Positions 14,201 through 26,808 of a stretch of DNA of 64,000 bases are shown here, piece by piece. The DNA is from Colletes latitarsis (taxonomy: Eukaryota > Arthropoda > Insecta > Hymenoptera > Colletidae), in NCBI RefSeq assembly GCF_051014445.1, contig NC_135146.1, forward strand, positions 3,844,001 through 3,908,000. The letters run 5' to 3'. The notes under the pieces were generated by a model that was not told the origin of the DNA, did no database searches, and was given only the letters and a program-made list of their open reading frames with translations. Every line of letters starts with the position of its first letter. The first letter of the stretch is position 1. The position numbers and the translations under genes are program-made.

Positions 14201-15989
14201 CCACATCCTTGTCGTTTTCTGGTTTGGATCACGTAGTAATGTGGTACCACACTGAAACAGTGAGTTAAACCTGGGTCCGATCAATATTTTAGGGGAGAAC
14301 ACCGGTTAGGTCTGGGTTAGGTGTCTTATTTGCCATCATCTGGCTCATACTTTCACGTTTTTCGCATACTTGATTGCAAGATCCTGGGCTTTTTCTGGTT
14401 TGGATCACGTAGTAATGTGGTACCGCACTGATACAGTGAGTTAAACGGTGGTCCGATCAATATTTTAGATGATAACACCGGTTAGGTCTGGGTTAGGTTT
14501 CGTATTTGCCATCATTTGGCTCATACTTTCGCATTTTTCGCATACTTGTTGGCCACATCCTGGGCTTTTTCTGGCTTGGGTCACGTTGTGGTGTGGTACC
14601 ACACTGAAACAGTGAATTAGTCCTGAATTCGATCTATATTTTAGAGGATAGCAGCGGTTAGGTTTGGGTTAGGTCTGGTATTTGCAATAATCTGGCTCAC
14701 ACATTCGCATTTTCGCATACTTGTTAGCCAAATCCTGGGAGTTTTCTGGTTTGGGTCACGTAGAAATGTGGTACCGCACTGAAACAGTGAATTAAACCTG
14801 GATTCGATGTATATTTTAGCGGATAACACCGGTTAGGTCAGGGTTAGGTCTGGTATTTGCCATTGTCTGGCTCATACTTTCGCATTTTTCGCATACTTGT
14901 TGGATAGATGCTGGGCCTTTTCTGGTTTGGATCACGTAGTAATGTGGTATCACACAGAAACAGTGAGTTAAACCTGGATTCAATCTATATTTTATACGAT
15001 ATCAGCGGTTAGGTTTGGGTTAGGTCTGGTATTTGCCATCATCTGGCTCATACTTTCACATTTTTCGCATACTTGATTGGAAGATCCTGGGCCTTTTCTG
15101 GTTTGGATCACGTAGTAATGTGGTACCACACTGATACAGTGAGTTAAACGGTGGTTCGATCAATATTTTAGATGATAACACCGGTTAGGTCAGGGTTAGG
15201 TCTGGTATTTGCCATTGTCTGGCTCATACTTTCACATTTTTCGCATTCTTGTTGGCCAGATTCTGTGCTTCTTCTGGATTGGATCACGCAGTAATGTGGT
15301 AACACACTGAATCAGTGAGTTAAACCTGGATTTAGTCTATATTTTAGAGGATAACACCGGTGAGGTCAGGGTTAGGTCTGGTATTTGCCATCATCTGGCT
15401 CATTCTTCCACATTTTTCGCATACTTGATTGCAAGATCCTGGGCGGTTTCAGGTTTGGATCACGTAGTCATGTGGTACCACAATGAAACAGTGAGTTAAA
15501 CCTGGATTCGATCTATATTTTAGGGGATAGCACCGGTTAGGCCAGGTTTAGGTCTGGTATTCGCCATTGTCTGGCTCATACTTTTACATTTTTCGCATAC
15601 TTGATTGCAAGATCCTGGGCTTTTTCTGGGTTGGATCACGTAGTAGTGTGGTACCACACTGGAACTGTGAATTAAAGCAAGATTTTATCTGCATTTTAAA
15701 TGATAACGCCGGTTAGGTAAGGGTTAGGTTTGGTATTTGCCATCATCTGGCTCATGCTTTCACATTTTTCGCATTCTTGATTGCAAGATCCTGGGCTTTT
15801 TCTGGTTTGGATCACGAGGTAATGTGGTACCGCACTGCTACAGTGAGTTAAATGGTGGTCCGATCAATATTTTAGATAACAACACCGGTTAGGTCCGGGT
15901 GAGGTTTCGTATTTGCCATCATCTGGCTCATACTTTCGCATTTTTCGCATACTTGTTGGCCACATCCTTGTCGTTTTCTGGTTTGGATC
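8260..15989. repeat. Higher-order unit 2, 7,730 bp (44 monomers)
   Basis: Colinear with unit 1 to about 12,727, where an extra 2,110 bp (12 monomers, about 12,728-14,837) appears, after which colinearity with unit 1 resumes. The extra block begins and ends with the same monomers (12,531-12,719 is repeated at 14,641-14,829), as expected for expansion or contraction by unequal exchange. Which state is ancestral cannot be told from this window. Confidence 0.85.
14250..14425. repeat. Representative 176-bp satellite A monomer
   Basis: One monomer, counted from one CACTG dyad arm to the next. It is given as a reference unit because its dyad and flanking TGTGGTACCACA palindrome are intact. Neighbouring monomers differ by substitutions and by small indels. 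Two indel classes recur: loss of exactly 11 bp from the telomere-like segment (as at 772-789), and gain of 9 bp (CCACACTGA) next to the palindrome (as at about 518-527). Confidence 0.85.
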
Positions 15990-18900
15990 GCGTAGTACCA
16001 CACTGAATGTGGTACCACACACAAACAGTGAGTTAATCTTGGATTCAATCTATAGTTTAGAGGATAACACCGGTTAGGTCAGGGTTAGGTCTGGTATTTG
16101 CCATCTTCTGGCTCATACTTTCGCATTTTTCGCATACTTGTTGGCCAGATCCTGGGCGTTTTCTGGTTTGGATCACGTAGTAATGTAGAACACACTCTGA
16201 AACTGTGAGTTAAACCTGGATTCAATCTATATTTTAGAGGATAACACCGGTTAGGTCAGGGTTAGGTCTGGTATTTGGCATCATCTGGCTCACACTTTCG
16301 CATTTTCCGCATACTTGTTGGCCACATCCTGGGCGTTTTCTGGTTTGGATCACGTAGTAATGTGGTTCCACACTGCAACAGTGAGTTAAACCTGGATTCA
16401 ATCTATATTTTACAGGATAACACCGGTTAGGTCTGGTGTTTGCCATCTTCTGGCTCATACTTTCGCATTTTTCGCATACTTGTTGGCCAGATTCTCGGCG
16501 TTTCCTGGTTTGGATCACGTAGTAATATGGTACCACACTGCAACAGTGAGTTAAACCTGGATTCAATCTATATTATAGAGGATAACACCGGTTAGGTCAG
16601 GGTTAGGTCTGGTATTTGCCATCGTCTGGCCCATACTTTCGCATTTTACGCAAACTTCTTGGCCTGATCCTGGGCGTTTTCTGATTTGGGTCACGTAGTA
16701 ATGAGGTGCCACTCTGAAACAGTGAGTTAAACCTGGATTCAATCTATATTTTAGAGGATAACACCGGTTAGATCTGGGTTAGGTCTGGTATTTGGCATCA
16801 TCTGGCTCACACTTTCGCATTTTCCTCATACTTGTTGGCCACATCCTGGGCGTTTTCTGGTTTGGATCACGTAGTAATGTGGTTCCACACTGCAACAGTG
16901 AGTTAAACCTGGATTCAATCTATATTTTACAGGATAACACCGGTTAGGTCTGGTGTTTGCCATCTTCAGCCTCATACTTTCGCATTTTTCGCATACTTGT
17001 TGGCCAGATCCTGGGCGTTTTCTGGTTTGGATCACGTAGTAATGTAGAACCACTCTGAAACAGTGAGTTAAACCTGGATCCAATCTATATTTTAGAGGAT
17101 AACACCGGTTAGGTCGGGGTTGGGACTGGTATTTGCCATCATCTGGCTCATACATTTGCAATTTTCGCATACTTGTTGGCCAGATCCGAGGGCGTTTTCT
17201 ACTTTGGATCACGTAGTAATGTGGTACCACACTGAAACGGTGAGTCTAACAAGGATTTGATCAATATTTTAGAGGATAACACCGGTTAGGTCAGGGTTAG
17301 GTCTGGTATTTGCCATCATCTGGCTCATACATTCGCATTTTTCGCATACTTATTAGCCAGATCCTGGGGGTCTTCTGGTTTCGAGCACGTAGTAATGTGA
17401 TTCCACACTGCAACAGTGAGCTAATCCTGGATACAATCTATATTTTAGATGATAACACCGGTTAGGTCAGGGTTAGGTCTGGTATTTGCCGTCATCTGAC
17501 TCATACTTTCGCATTTTTCGCATACTTCTTGGCCAGATCCTGGGCATTTTCTGGATTGGATCGCGTAGTACCACACTGAATGTGGCACCACACTGAAACA
17601 GTGAGTTAATCCTGGATTCGATCTATATATTAGAGGGTAACACCGGTTAGGTTTGGGTTAAGTCTGGTATTTGCCATCATCTGGCTCATACTTTCGCATT
17701 TTTCGCATTCTTGTTGGCCAGATCCTGGGAGTTTTCTGGTTTGGATCACGTAGTAATGTGGTACCACGCTGCAACAGTGAGTTAAACCTGGATTCAATCT
17801 GTATTTTAGAAGATAACACCGGTTAGGTCAGGGTTAGGTCTGGTATTTTTCATCATCTGGCTCATACTTTCGCAATTTACCCATACTTGCTGTCCAGATC
17901 CTGGGCGTTTTCTGGGTTGGATCAGGTAGTAGTGTGGTACCGCACTGAGACAGTGAAGTAATCCTGGATTCGATCTATATATTAGAGGGTAACACCGGTT
18001 AGGATTGGGTTAGTTCTGGTATTTGCCATCATCTGGCTCATACTTTCGCATTTTTCGCATACTAGTTGGTCAGATCCTCGGCGTTTTCCGGATTGGATCA
18101 CGTAGTAATATGGTACCACACTCAAACAGTGAGTTAAACCTGGATTCAATCTATATTTTAGAAGAATAACTCCAATTAGGGCAGGGTTAGGTCTGGTATT
18201 TGCCATCATCTGGCTCATACTTTCGCATTTTTCACCTAGATGTTGGCCAGATCCTGGGCGTTTTCTGGTTTGGATCACGTAGTAATGTTGTTCCACACTG
18301 CAACAGTGAGTTAAACCTGGATTCAATCTATATTATAGAGGATAACACCGGTTAGGTCAGGGTTAGGTCTGGTATTTGCCATCTTCTGGCTCATACATTC
18401 GCATTCTTCGCAAACATGTTGGCCAGATCCTGGGCGTTTTCCGGTTTGGATCACGTAGTAATGTAGAACCACTCTGAAACAGTAAGTTAAACCAGGATTC
18501 AATCTATATTTTAGAGCATAACACCGGTTAGATCTGGGTTAGGTCTGATATTTGCCATCTTCTGGCTCATGCTTTCGCATTTTTCGCATACTTGTTGGCC
18601 AGATCCTGGGCTATTTATGGTTTGAATCACGTAGTAATGTAGAACCACTCTGAAACAGTGAGTTAAACCTGGATCCAATCTATATTTTAGAGGATAACAC
18701 CGGTTAGGTCAGGGTTAGGTCTGGTATTTGCCATCATCTGGCTCATACATTCGCATTTTTCGCATACTTATTAGCCAGATCCTGGGGGTCTTCTGGTTTC
18801 GAGCACGTAGTAATGTGATTCCACACTGCAACAGTGAGCTAAACCTGGATACAATCTATATTTTAGATGATAACACCGGTTAGGTCAGGGTTAGGTCTGG

Positions 18901-20512
18901 TATTTGCCGTCATCTGACTCATACTTTCGCATTTTTCGCATACTTGTTGGCCAGATCCGGTGCATTTTCTGGTTTGGATTACGTAGTGATGTGGTACCAC
19001 ACTGAAACAGTGAGTCAATCCTGGATTCGATCTATATATTAGAGGGTAACACCGGGTAGGATTGGGTTAGGTCTGGTATTTGCCATCTTCTGGCTCATAC
19101 TTTCGCATTTTTCGCATACTTGTTGGCCAGATCCTGGGCGTTTTCTGGTTTGGATCACGTAGTAATGTAGAACACACTCTGAAACTGTGAGTTAAACCTG
19201 GATTCAATCTATATTTTAGAGGATAACACCGGTTAGGTCAGTGTTAGGTCTGGTATTTGGCATAATCTGGCTCACACTTTCGCATTTTCCGCATACTTGT
19301 TGGCCACATCCTGGGCGTTTTCTGGTTTGGATCACGTAGTAATGTGGTTCCACACTGCAACAGTGAGTTAAACCTCGATTCAATCTATATTTTAGAGGAT
19401 AACACCGGTTAGGTCGGGGTTGGGACTGGTATTTGCCATCATCTGGCTCATACATTTGCAATTTTCGCATACTTGTTGGCCAGATCCGAGGGCGTTTTCT
19501 ACTTTGGATCACGTAGTAATGTGGTACCACACTGAAACGGTGAGTCTAACAAGGATTTGATCAATATTTTAGAGGATAACACCGGTTAGGTCAGGGTTAG
19601 GTCTGGTATTTGCCATCATCTGGCTCATACATTCGCATTTTTCGCATACTTATTAGCCAGATCCTGGGGGTCTTCTGGTTTCGAGCACGTAGTAATGTGA
19701 TTCCACACTGCAACAGTGAGCTAATCCTGGATACAATCTATATTTTAGATGATAACACCGGTTAGGTCAGGGTTAGGTCTGGTATTTGCCGTCATCTGAC
19801 TCATACTTTCGCATTTTTCGCATACTTGTTGGCCAGATTCTCGGCGTTTCCTGGTTTGGATCACGTAGTAATATGGTACCACACTGCAACAGTGAGTTAA
19901 ACCTGGATTCAATCTATATTTTATACGATAGCAGCGGTTAGGTTTGGGTTAGGTCTGGTATTTGCCATCATCTGGCTCATACTTTCACATTTTTCGCATA
20001 CTTGATTGCAAGATCCTGGGCCTTTTCTGGTTTGGATCACGTAGTAATGTGGTACCACACTGATAGAGTGAGTTAAACGGTGGTTCGACCAATATTTTAG
20101 ATGATAACACCAGTTAGGTCTGGGTTAGGTCTGGGTTTTGCCCTCATCTGGCTCATACTTTCACATTTTTCGCATATTTGTTGGCCACATCCTGGGCTTT
20201 TTCTGGCTTGGGTCACGTTGTGGTGTGGTACCACACTGAAACAGTGAATTAGTCCTGAATTCGATCTATATTTTAGAGGATAGCAGCGGTTAGGTTTGGG
20301 TTAGGTCTGGTATTTGCAATAATCTGGCTCACACATTCGCATTTTCGCATACTTGTTAGCCAAATCCTGGGAGTTTTCTGGTTTGGGTCACGTAGAAATG
20401 TGGTACCGCACTGAAACAGTGAATTAAACCTGGATTCGATGTATATTTTAGCGGATAACACCGGTTAGGTCAGGGTTAGGTCTGGTATTTGCCATTGTCT
20501 GGCTCATACTTT
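15990..20512. repeat. Higher-order unit 3, rearranged and truncated
   Basis: Colinear with unit 2 at an offset of 7,730 bp until about 19,388. There it jumps back to sequence otherwise found near 17,090, runs about 440 bp, and at about 19,826 jumps to sequence like that near 12,085. Similarity to the unit 2 order stops near 20,512. These in-register jumps look like unequal crossovers or conversion between monomers. Confidence 0.75.
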
Positions 20513-20804
20513 CACATTTTTCGCATACTTGTTGGACAGATCCTGTGCGATTTCTGGTTTGGATCACGTAGTAATGTGGTACTACACTCAAGCAGTGAGT
20601 TAAGCCTGGATCTAATCTACATTTTCGAGGATAACACCGGTTAGGTCTGGGTTAGGTCTGGTATTTGCCATCATCTGGCTCATACTTTCACATTTATCGC
20701 ATACTTGATTGGAAGATCCTGGGCTATTTCTGGTTTGGATCACGTAGTAATGTGGTACCGTACTGATACAGTGAGTTAAACGGTGGTCCGATCAATATTT
20801 TAGA

Positions 20805-22609
20805 TGATAACACCGGTTAGGTCTGGGTTAGGTTTCGTATTTGCCATCATTTGGCTCATACTTTCGCATTTTTCGCATACTTGTTGGCCACATCCTGGGC
20901 TTTTTCTGGCTTGGGTCACGTTGTAATGTGGTACCACACTGAAACAGTGAATTAAACCTGGATTCGATCTATATTTTAGAGGACAACACCGGTTAGGTCA
21001 GGGTTAGGTCTGGTATTTGCCATCATCTGGCTCATACTTTCGCAATTTTCACATTCATGTTAGCCGTTCCTGGGCTTTTTCTGGCTTGGGTCACGTTGTA
21101 ATGTGGTACCACACTGAAACAGTGAATTAAACCTGGATTCGATGTATATTTTAGAGGATAACACCGGTTAGGTCAGGGTTAGGTCTGGTATTTGCCATTG
21201 TCTGGCTCATACTTTCGCATTTTTCGCATACTTGTTGGATAGATGCTGGGCCTTTTCTGGTTTGGATCACGTAGTAATGTGGTATCACACAGAAACAGTG
21301 AGTTAAACCTGGATTCAATCTATATTTTATACGATATCAGCGGTTAGGTTTGGGTTAGGTCTGGTATTTGCCATCATCTGGCTCATACTTTCACATTTTT
21401 CGCATACTTGATTGGAAGATCCTGGGCCTTTTCTGGTTTGGATCACGTAGTAATGTGGTACCACACTGATACAGTGAGTTAAACGGTGGTTCGATCAATA
21501 TTTTAGATGATAACACCGGTTAGGTCAGGGTTAGGTCTGGTATTTGCCATTGTCTGGCTCATACTTTCACATTTTTCGCATTCTTGTTGGCCAGATTCTG
21601 TGCTTCTTCTGGATTGGATCACGCAGTAATGTGGTAACACACTGAATCAGTGAGTTAAACCTGGATTTAGTCTATATTTTAGAGGATAACACCGGTGAGG
21701 TCAGGGTTAGGTCTGGTATTTGCCATCATCTGGCTCATTCTTCCACATTTTTCGCATACTTGATTGCAAGATCCTGGGCGGTTTCAGGTTTGGATCACGT
21801 AGTCATGTGGTACCACAATGAAACAGTGAGTTAAACCTGGATTCGATCTATATTTTAGGGGATAGCACCGGTTAGGCCAGGTTTAGGTCTGGTATTCGCC
21901 ATTGTCTGGCTCATACTTTTACATTTTTCGCATACTTGATTGCAAGATCCTGGGCTTTTTCTGGGTTGGATCACGTAGTAGTGTGGTACCACACTGGAAC
22001 TGTGAATTAAAGCAAGATTTTATCTGCATTTTAAATGATAACGCCGGTTAGGTAAGGGTTAGGTTTGGTATTTGCCATCATCTGGCTCATGCTTTCACAT
22101 TTTTCGCATTCTTGATTGCAAGATCCTGGGCTTTTTCTGGTTTGGATCACGAGGTAATGTGGTACCGCACTGCTACAGTGAGTTAAATGGTGGTCCGATC
22201 AATATTTTAGATAACAACACCGGTTAGGTCCGGGTGAGGTTTCGTATTTGCCATCATCTGGCTCATACTTTCGCATTTTTCGCATACTTGTTGGCCACAT
22301 CCTTGTCGTTTTCTGGTTTGGATCACGTAGTAATGTGGTACCACACTGAAACAGTGAGTTAAACCTGGGTCCGATCAATATTTTAGGGGAGAACACCGGT
22401 TAGGTCTGGGTTAGGTGTCTTATTTGCCATCATCTGGCTCATACTTTCACGTTTTTCGCATACTTGATTGCAAGATCCTGGGCTTTTTCTGGTTTGGATC
22501 ACGTAGTAATGTGGTACCGCACTGATACAGTGAGTTAAACGGTGGTCCGATCAATATTTTAGATGATAACACCGGTTAGGTCTGGGTTAGGTTTCGTATT
22601 TGCCATCAT
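20805..22609. repeat. Partial higher-order copy matching 12,711-14,515
   Basis: About 1.8 kb matches the 12.7-14.5 kb block at an offset of 8,094 bp (46 monomers), including the monomer that starts at about 14,105 there and 22,199 here. It overlaps the start of the 2,463-bp tandem pair that follows. Confidence 0.75.
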
Positions 22610-25600
22610 CTGGCTCATACTTTCACATTTTGCGCATGCTTGATTGCAAGATCCTGGGCCTTTTCTGGTTTGGATCACGTAGTAATGTGGTATCACACTG
22701 CAACAGTGAGTTAAACCTGGGTCCGATCAATATTTTAGGGGAGAACACCGGTTAGGTCTGGGTTAGGTGTCGTATTTGCCATCATCTGGCTCATACTTTC
22801 ACGTTTTTCGCATACTTGATTGCAAGATCCTGGGCGGTTTCAGGTTTGGATCACGTAGTCATGTGGTACCACAATGAAACAGTGAGTTAAACCTGGATTC
22901 GATGTATATTTTAGAGGATAACACCGGTTAGGTCAGGGTTAGGTCTGGTATTTGCCATTGTCTGGCTCATACTTTCACATTTTTAGCATTCTTGTTGGCC
23001 AGATTCTGTGCTTCTTCTGGATTGGATCACGCAGTAATGTGGTAACACACTGAATCAGTGAGTTGAACCTGGTTCCGATCAGTATTTTAGAGGATAACAC
23101 CGGTTAGGCCAGGGTTAGGTTTGGTATTTGCCATCATCTGGCTCATACTTTCGCATTTTGCGCATGCTTGATTGCAAGATCCTGGGCCTTTTCTGGTTTG
23201 GATCAAGTAGTAATGTGGTATCACACTGCAACAGTGAGTTAAACCTGGATTCAATCTATATTTTATAGGATAGCAGCGGTTAGGTTTGTGTTAGGTCTGG
23301 TATTTGCCATCATCTGGCGCATACTTTCACATTTTTCGCATTCTTGATTGCAAGATCCTGGGCCTTTTCTGGTTTGGATCACGTAGTAATGTGGTATCAC
23401 ACTGCAACAGTGAGTTAAACCTGGATTCAATCTATATTTTATAGGATAGCAGCGGTTAGGTTTGTGTTAGGTCTGGTATTTGCCATCATCTGGCTCATAC
23501 TTTCGCAATTTTCACTTACATGTTAGCCAGATCCTGGGCTTTTTCTGGCTTGGGCCTCGTTCTAATGTGTTACCACACTGGAACTGTGAATTAAAGCTAG
23601 ATTTTATCTGCATTTTAAATGATATCGCCGGTTAGGTAAGGGTTAGGTTTGGTATTTGCCATCATCTGGCTCATGCTTTCACATTTTTCGCATTCTTGAT
23701 TGCAAGATCCTGGGCTTTTTCTGGTTTGGATCACGTAGTAATGTGGTACCGCACTGCAACAGTGAGTTAAACCTGGATTCAATCTATATTTTAGAGGATA
23801 ACACCGGTTAGGTCAGGGTTAGGTCTGGTATTTGCCATCAACTGCCTCATACTTTCTCAATTTTCGCATACTTGTTGGCCAGATCCTGGGCGTTTTCTGG
23901 TTTGGATCACGTTGTGGTGTGGTACCACACTGAAACAGTGAATTAGTCCTGAATTCGATCTATATTTTAGAGGATAGCAGCGGTTAGGTTTGGGTTAGGT
24001 CTGGTATTTGCAATAATCTGGCTCGAACATTCGCATTTTCGCATACTTGTTAGCCAAATCCTGGGAGTTTTCTGGTTTGGGTCACGTGGAAATGTGGTAC
24101 CGCACTGAATCAGTGAATTAAACCTGGATTCGATCTATATTTTAGAAGATAACACTGGATAGGTCTGGGTTAGGTCTGGGTTTTGCCCTCATCTGGCTCA
24201 TACTTTCACATTTATCGCATACTTGATTGGAAGATCCTGGGCTATTTCTGGTTTGGATCACGTAGTAATGTGGTTCCGCACAGATACAGTGAGTTAAACG
24301 GTGGTCCGATCAATATTTTAGATGATAACACCGGTTAGGTCTGGGTTAGGTCTGGTATTCGCCATTGTCTGGCTCATACTTTTACATTTTTCGCATACTT
24401 GATTGCAAGATCCTGGGCTTTTTCTGGGTTGGATCACGTAGTAGTGTGGTACCACACTGGAACTGTGAATTAAAGCAAGATTTTATCTGCATTTTAAATG
24501 ATAACGCCGGTTAGGTAAGGGTTAGGTTTGGTATTTGCCATCATCTGGCTCATGCTTTCACATTTTTCGCATTCTTGATTGCAAGATCCTGGGCTTTTTC
24601 TGGTTTGGATCACGAGGTAATGTGGTACCGCACTGCTACAGTGAGTTAAATGGTGGTCCGATCAATATTTTAGATAACAACACCGGTTAGGTCCGGGTGA
24701 GGTTTCGTATTTGCCATCATCTGGCTCATACTTTCGCATTTTTCGCATACTTGTTGGCCACATCCTTGTCGTTTTCTGGTTTGGATCACGTAGTAATGTG
24801 GTACCACACTGAAACAGTGAGTTAAACCTGGGTCCGATCAATATTTTAGGGGAGAACACCGGTTAGGTCTGGGTTAGGTGTCTTATTTGCCATCATCTGG
24901 CTCATACTTTCACGTTTTTCGCATACTTGATTGCAAGATCCTGGGCTTTTTCTGGTTTGGATCACGTAGTAATGTGGTACCGCACTGATACAGTGAGTTA
25001 AACGGTGGTCCGATCAATATTTTAGATGATAACACCGGTTAGGTCTGGGTTAGGTTTCGTATTTGCCATCATCTGGCTCATACTTTCACATTTTGCGCAT
25101 GCTTGATTGCAAGATCCTGGGCCTTTTCTGGTTTGGATCACGTAGTAATGTGGTATCACACTGCAACAGTGAGTTAAACCTGGGTCCGATCAATATTTTA
25201 GGGGAGAACACCGGTTAGGTCTGGGTTAGGTGTCGTATTTGCCATCATCTGGCTCATACTTTCACGTTTTTCGCATACTTGATTGCAAGATCCTGGGCGG
25301 TTTCAGGTTTGGATCACGTAGTCATGTGGTACCACAATGAAACAGTGAGTTAAACCTGGATTCGATGTATATTTTAGAGGATAACACCGGTTAGGTCAGG
25401 GTTAGGTCTGGTATTTGCCATTGTCTGGCTCATACTTTCACATTTTTAGCATTCTTGTTGGCCAGATTCTGTGCTTCTTCTGGATTGGATCACGCAGTAA
25501 TGTGGTAACACACTGAATCAGTGAGTTGAACCTGGTTCCGATCAGTATTTTAGAGGATAACACCGGTTAGGCCAGGGTTAGGTTTGGTATTTGCCATCAT

Positions 25601-26808
25601 CTGGCTCATACTTTCGCATTTTGCGCATGCTTGATTGCAAGATCCTGGGCCTTTTCTGGTTTGGATCACGTAGTAATGTGGTATCACACTGCAACAGTGA
25701 GTTAAACCTGGATTCAATCTATATTTTATAGGATAGCAGCGGTTAGGTTTGTGTTAGGTCTGGTATTTGCCATCATCTGGCGCATACTTTCACATTTTTC
25801 GCATTCTTGATTGCAAGATCCTGGGCCTTTTCTGGTTTGGATCACGTAGTAATGTGGTATCACACTGCAACAGTGAGTTAAACCTGGATTCAATCTATAT
25901 TTTATAGGATAGCAGCGGTTAGGTTTGTGTTAGGTCTGGTATTTGCCATCATCTGGCTCATACTTTCGCAATTTTCACTTACATGTTAGCCAGATCCTGG
26001 GCTTTTTCTGGCTTGGGCCTCGTTCTAATGTGTTACCACACTGGAACTGTGAATTAAAGCTAGATTTTATCTGCATTTTAAATGATATCGCCGGTTAGGT
26101 AAGGGTTAGGTTTGGTATTTGCCATCATCTGGCTCATGCTTTCACATTTTTCGCATTCTTGATTGCAAGATCCTGGGCTTTTTCTGGTTTGGATCACGTA
26201 GTAATGTGGTACCGCACTGCAACAGTGAGTTAAACCTGGATTCAATCTATATTTTAGAGGATAACACCGGTTAGGTCAGGGTTAGGTCTGGTATTTGCCA
26301 TCAACTGCCTCATACTTTCTCAATTTTCGCATACTTGTTGGCCAGATCCTGGGCGTTTTCTGGTTTGGATCACGTTGTGGTGTGGTACCACACTGAAACA
26401 GTGAATTAGTCCTGAATTCGATCTATATTTTAGAGGATAGCAGCGGTTAGGTTTGGGTTAGGTCTGGTATTTGCAATAATCTGGCTCGAACATTCGCATT
26501 TTCGCATACTTGTTAGCCAAATCCTGGGAGTTTTCTGGTTTGGGTCACGTGGAAATGTGGTACCGCACTGAATCAGTGAATTAAACCTGGATTCGATCTA
26601 TATTTTAGAAGATAACACTGGATAGGTCTGGGTTAGGTCTGGGTTTTGCCCTCATCTGGCTCATACTTTCACATTTATCGCATACTTGATTGGAAGATCC
26701 TGGGCTATTTCTGGTTTGGATCACGTAGTAATGTGGTTCCGCACAGATACAGTGAGTTAAACGGTGGTCCGATCAATATTTTAGATGATAACACCGGTTA
26801 GGTCTGGG
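21883..26808. repeat. Tandem pair of 2,463-bp (14-monomer) units
   Basis: 21,883-24,345 and 24,346-26,808 match at an offset of 2,463 bp. I saw only isolated differences, for example GATCAAGTAG near 23,214 against GATCACGTAG near 25,677. Similarity ends within a few bases after 26,808. Both copies hold the monomers with a GCGCATGCTTG variant and the diverged GGGCCTCGTTCTAATG monomer, which makes the pairing easy to follow. Confidence 0.85.

Noticed and set aside
14250..14425. Hammerhead ribozyme or CENP-B box in satellite A
   Set aside because: No CTGATGA plus GAAA arrangement on either strand, and no match to the essential TTCG...A..CGGG core of the CENP-B box; the TTTCGCAT repeats lack the remaining bases.
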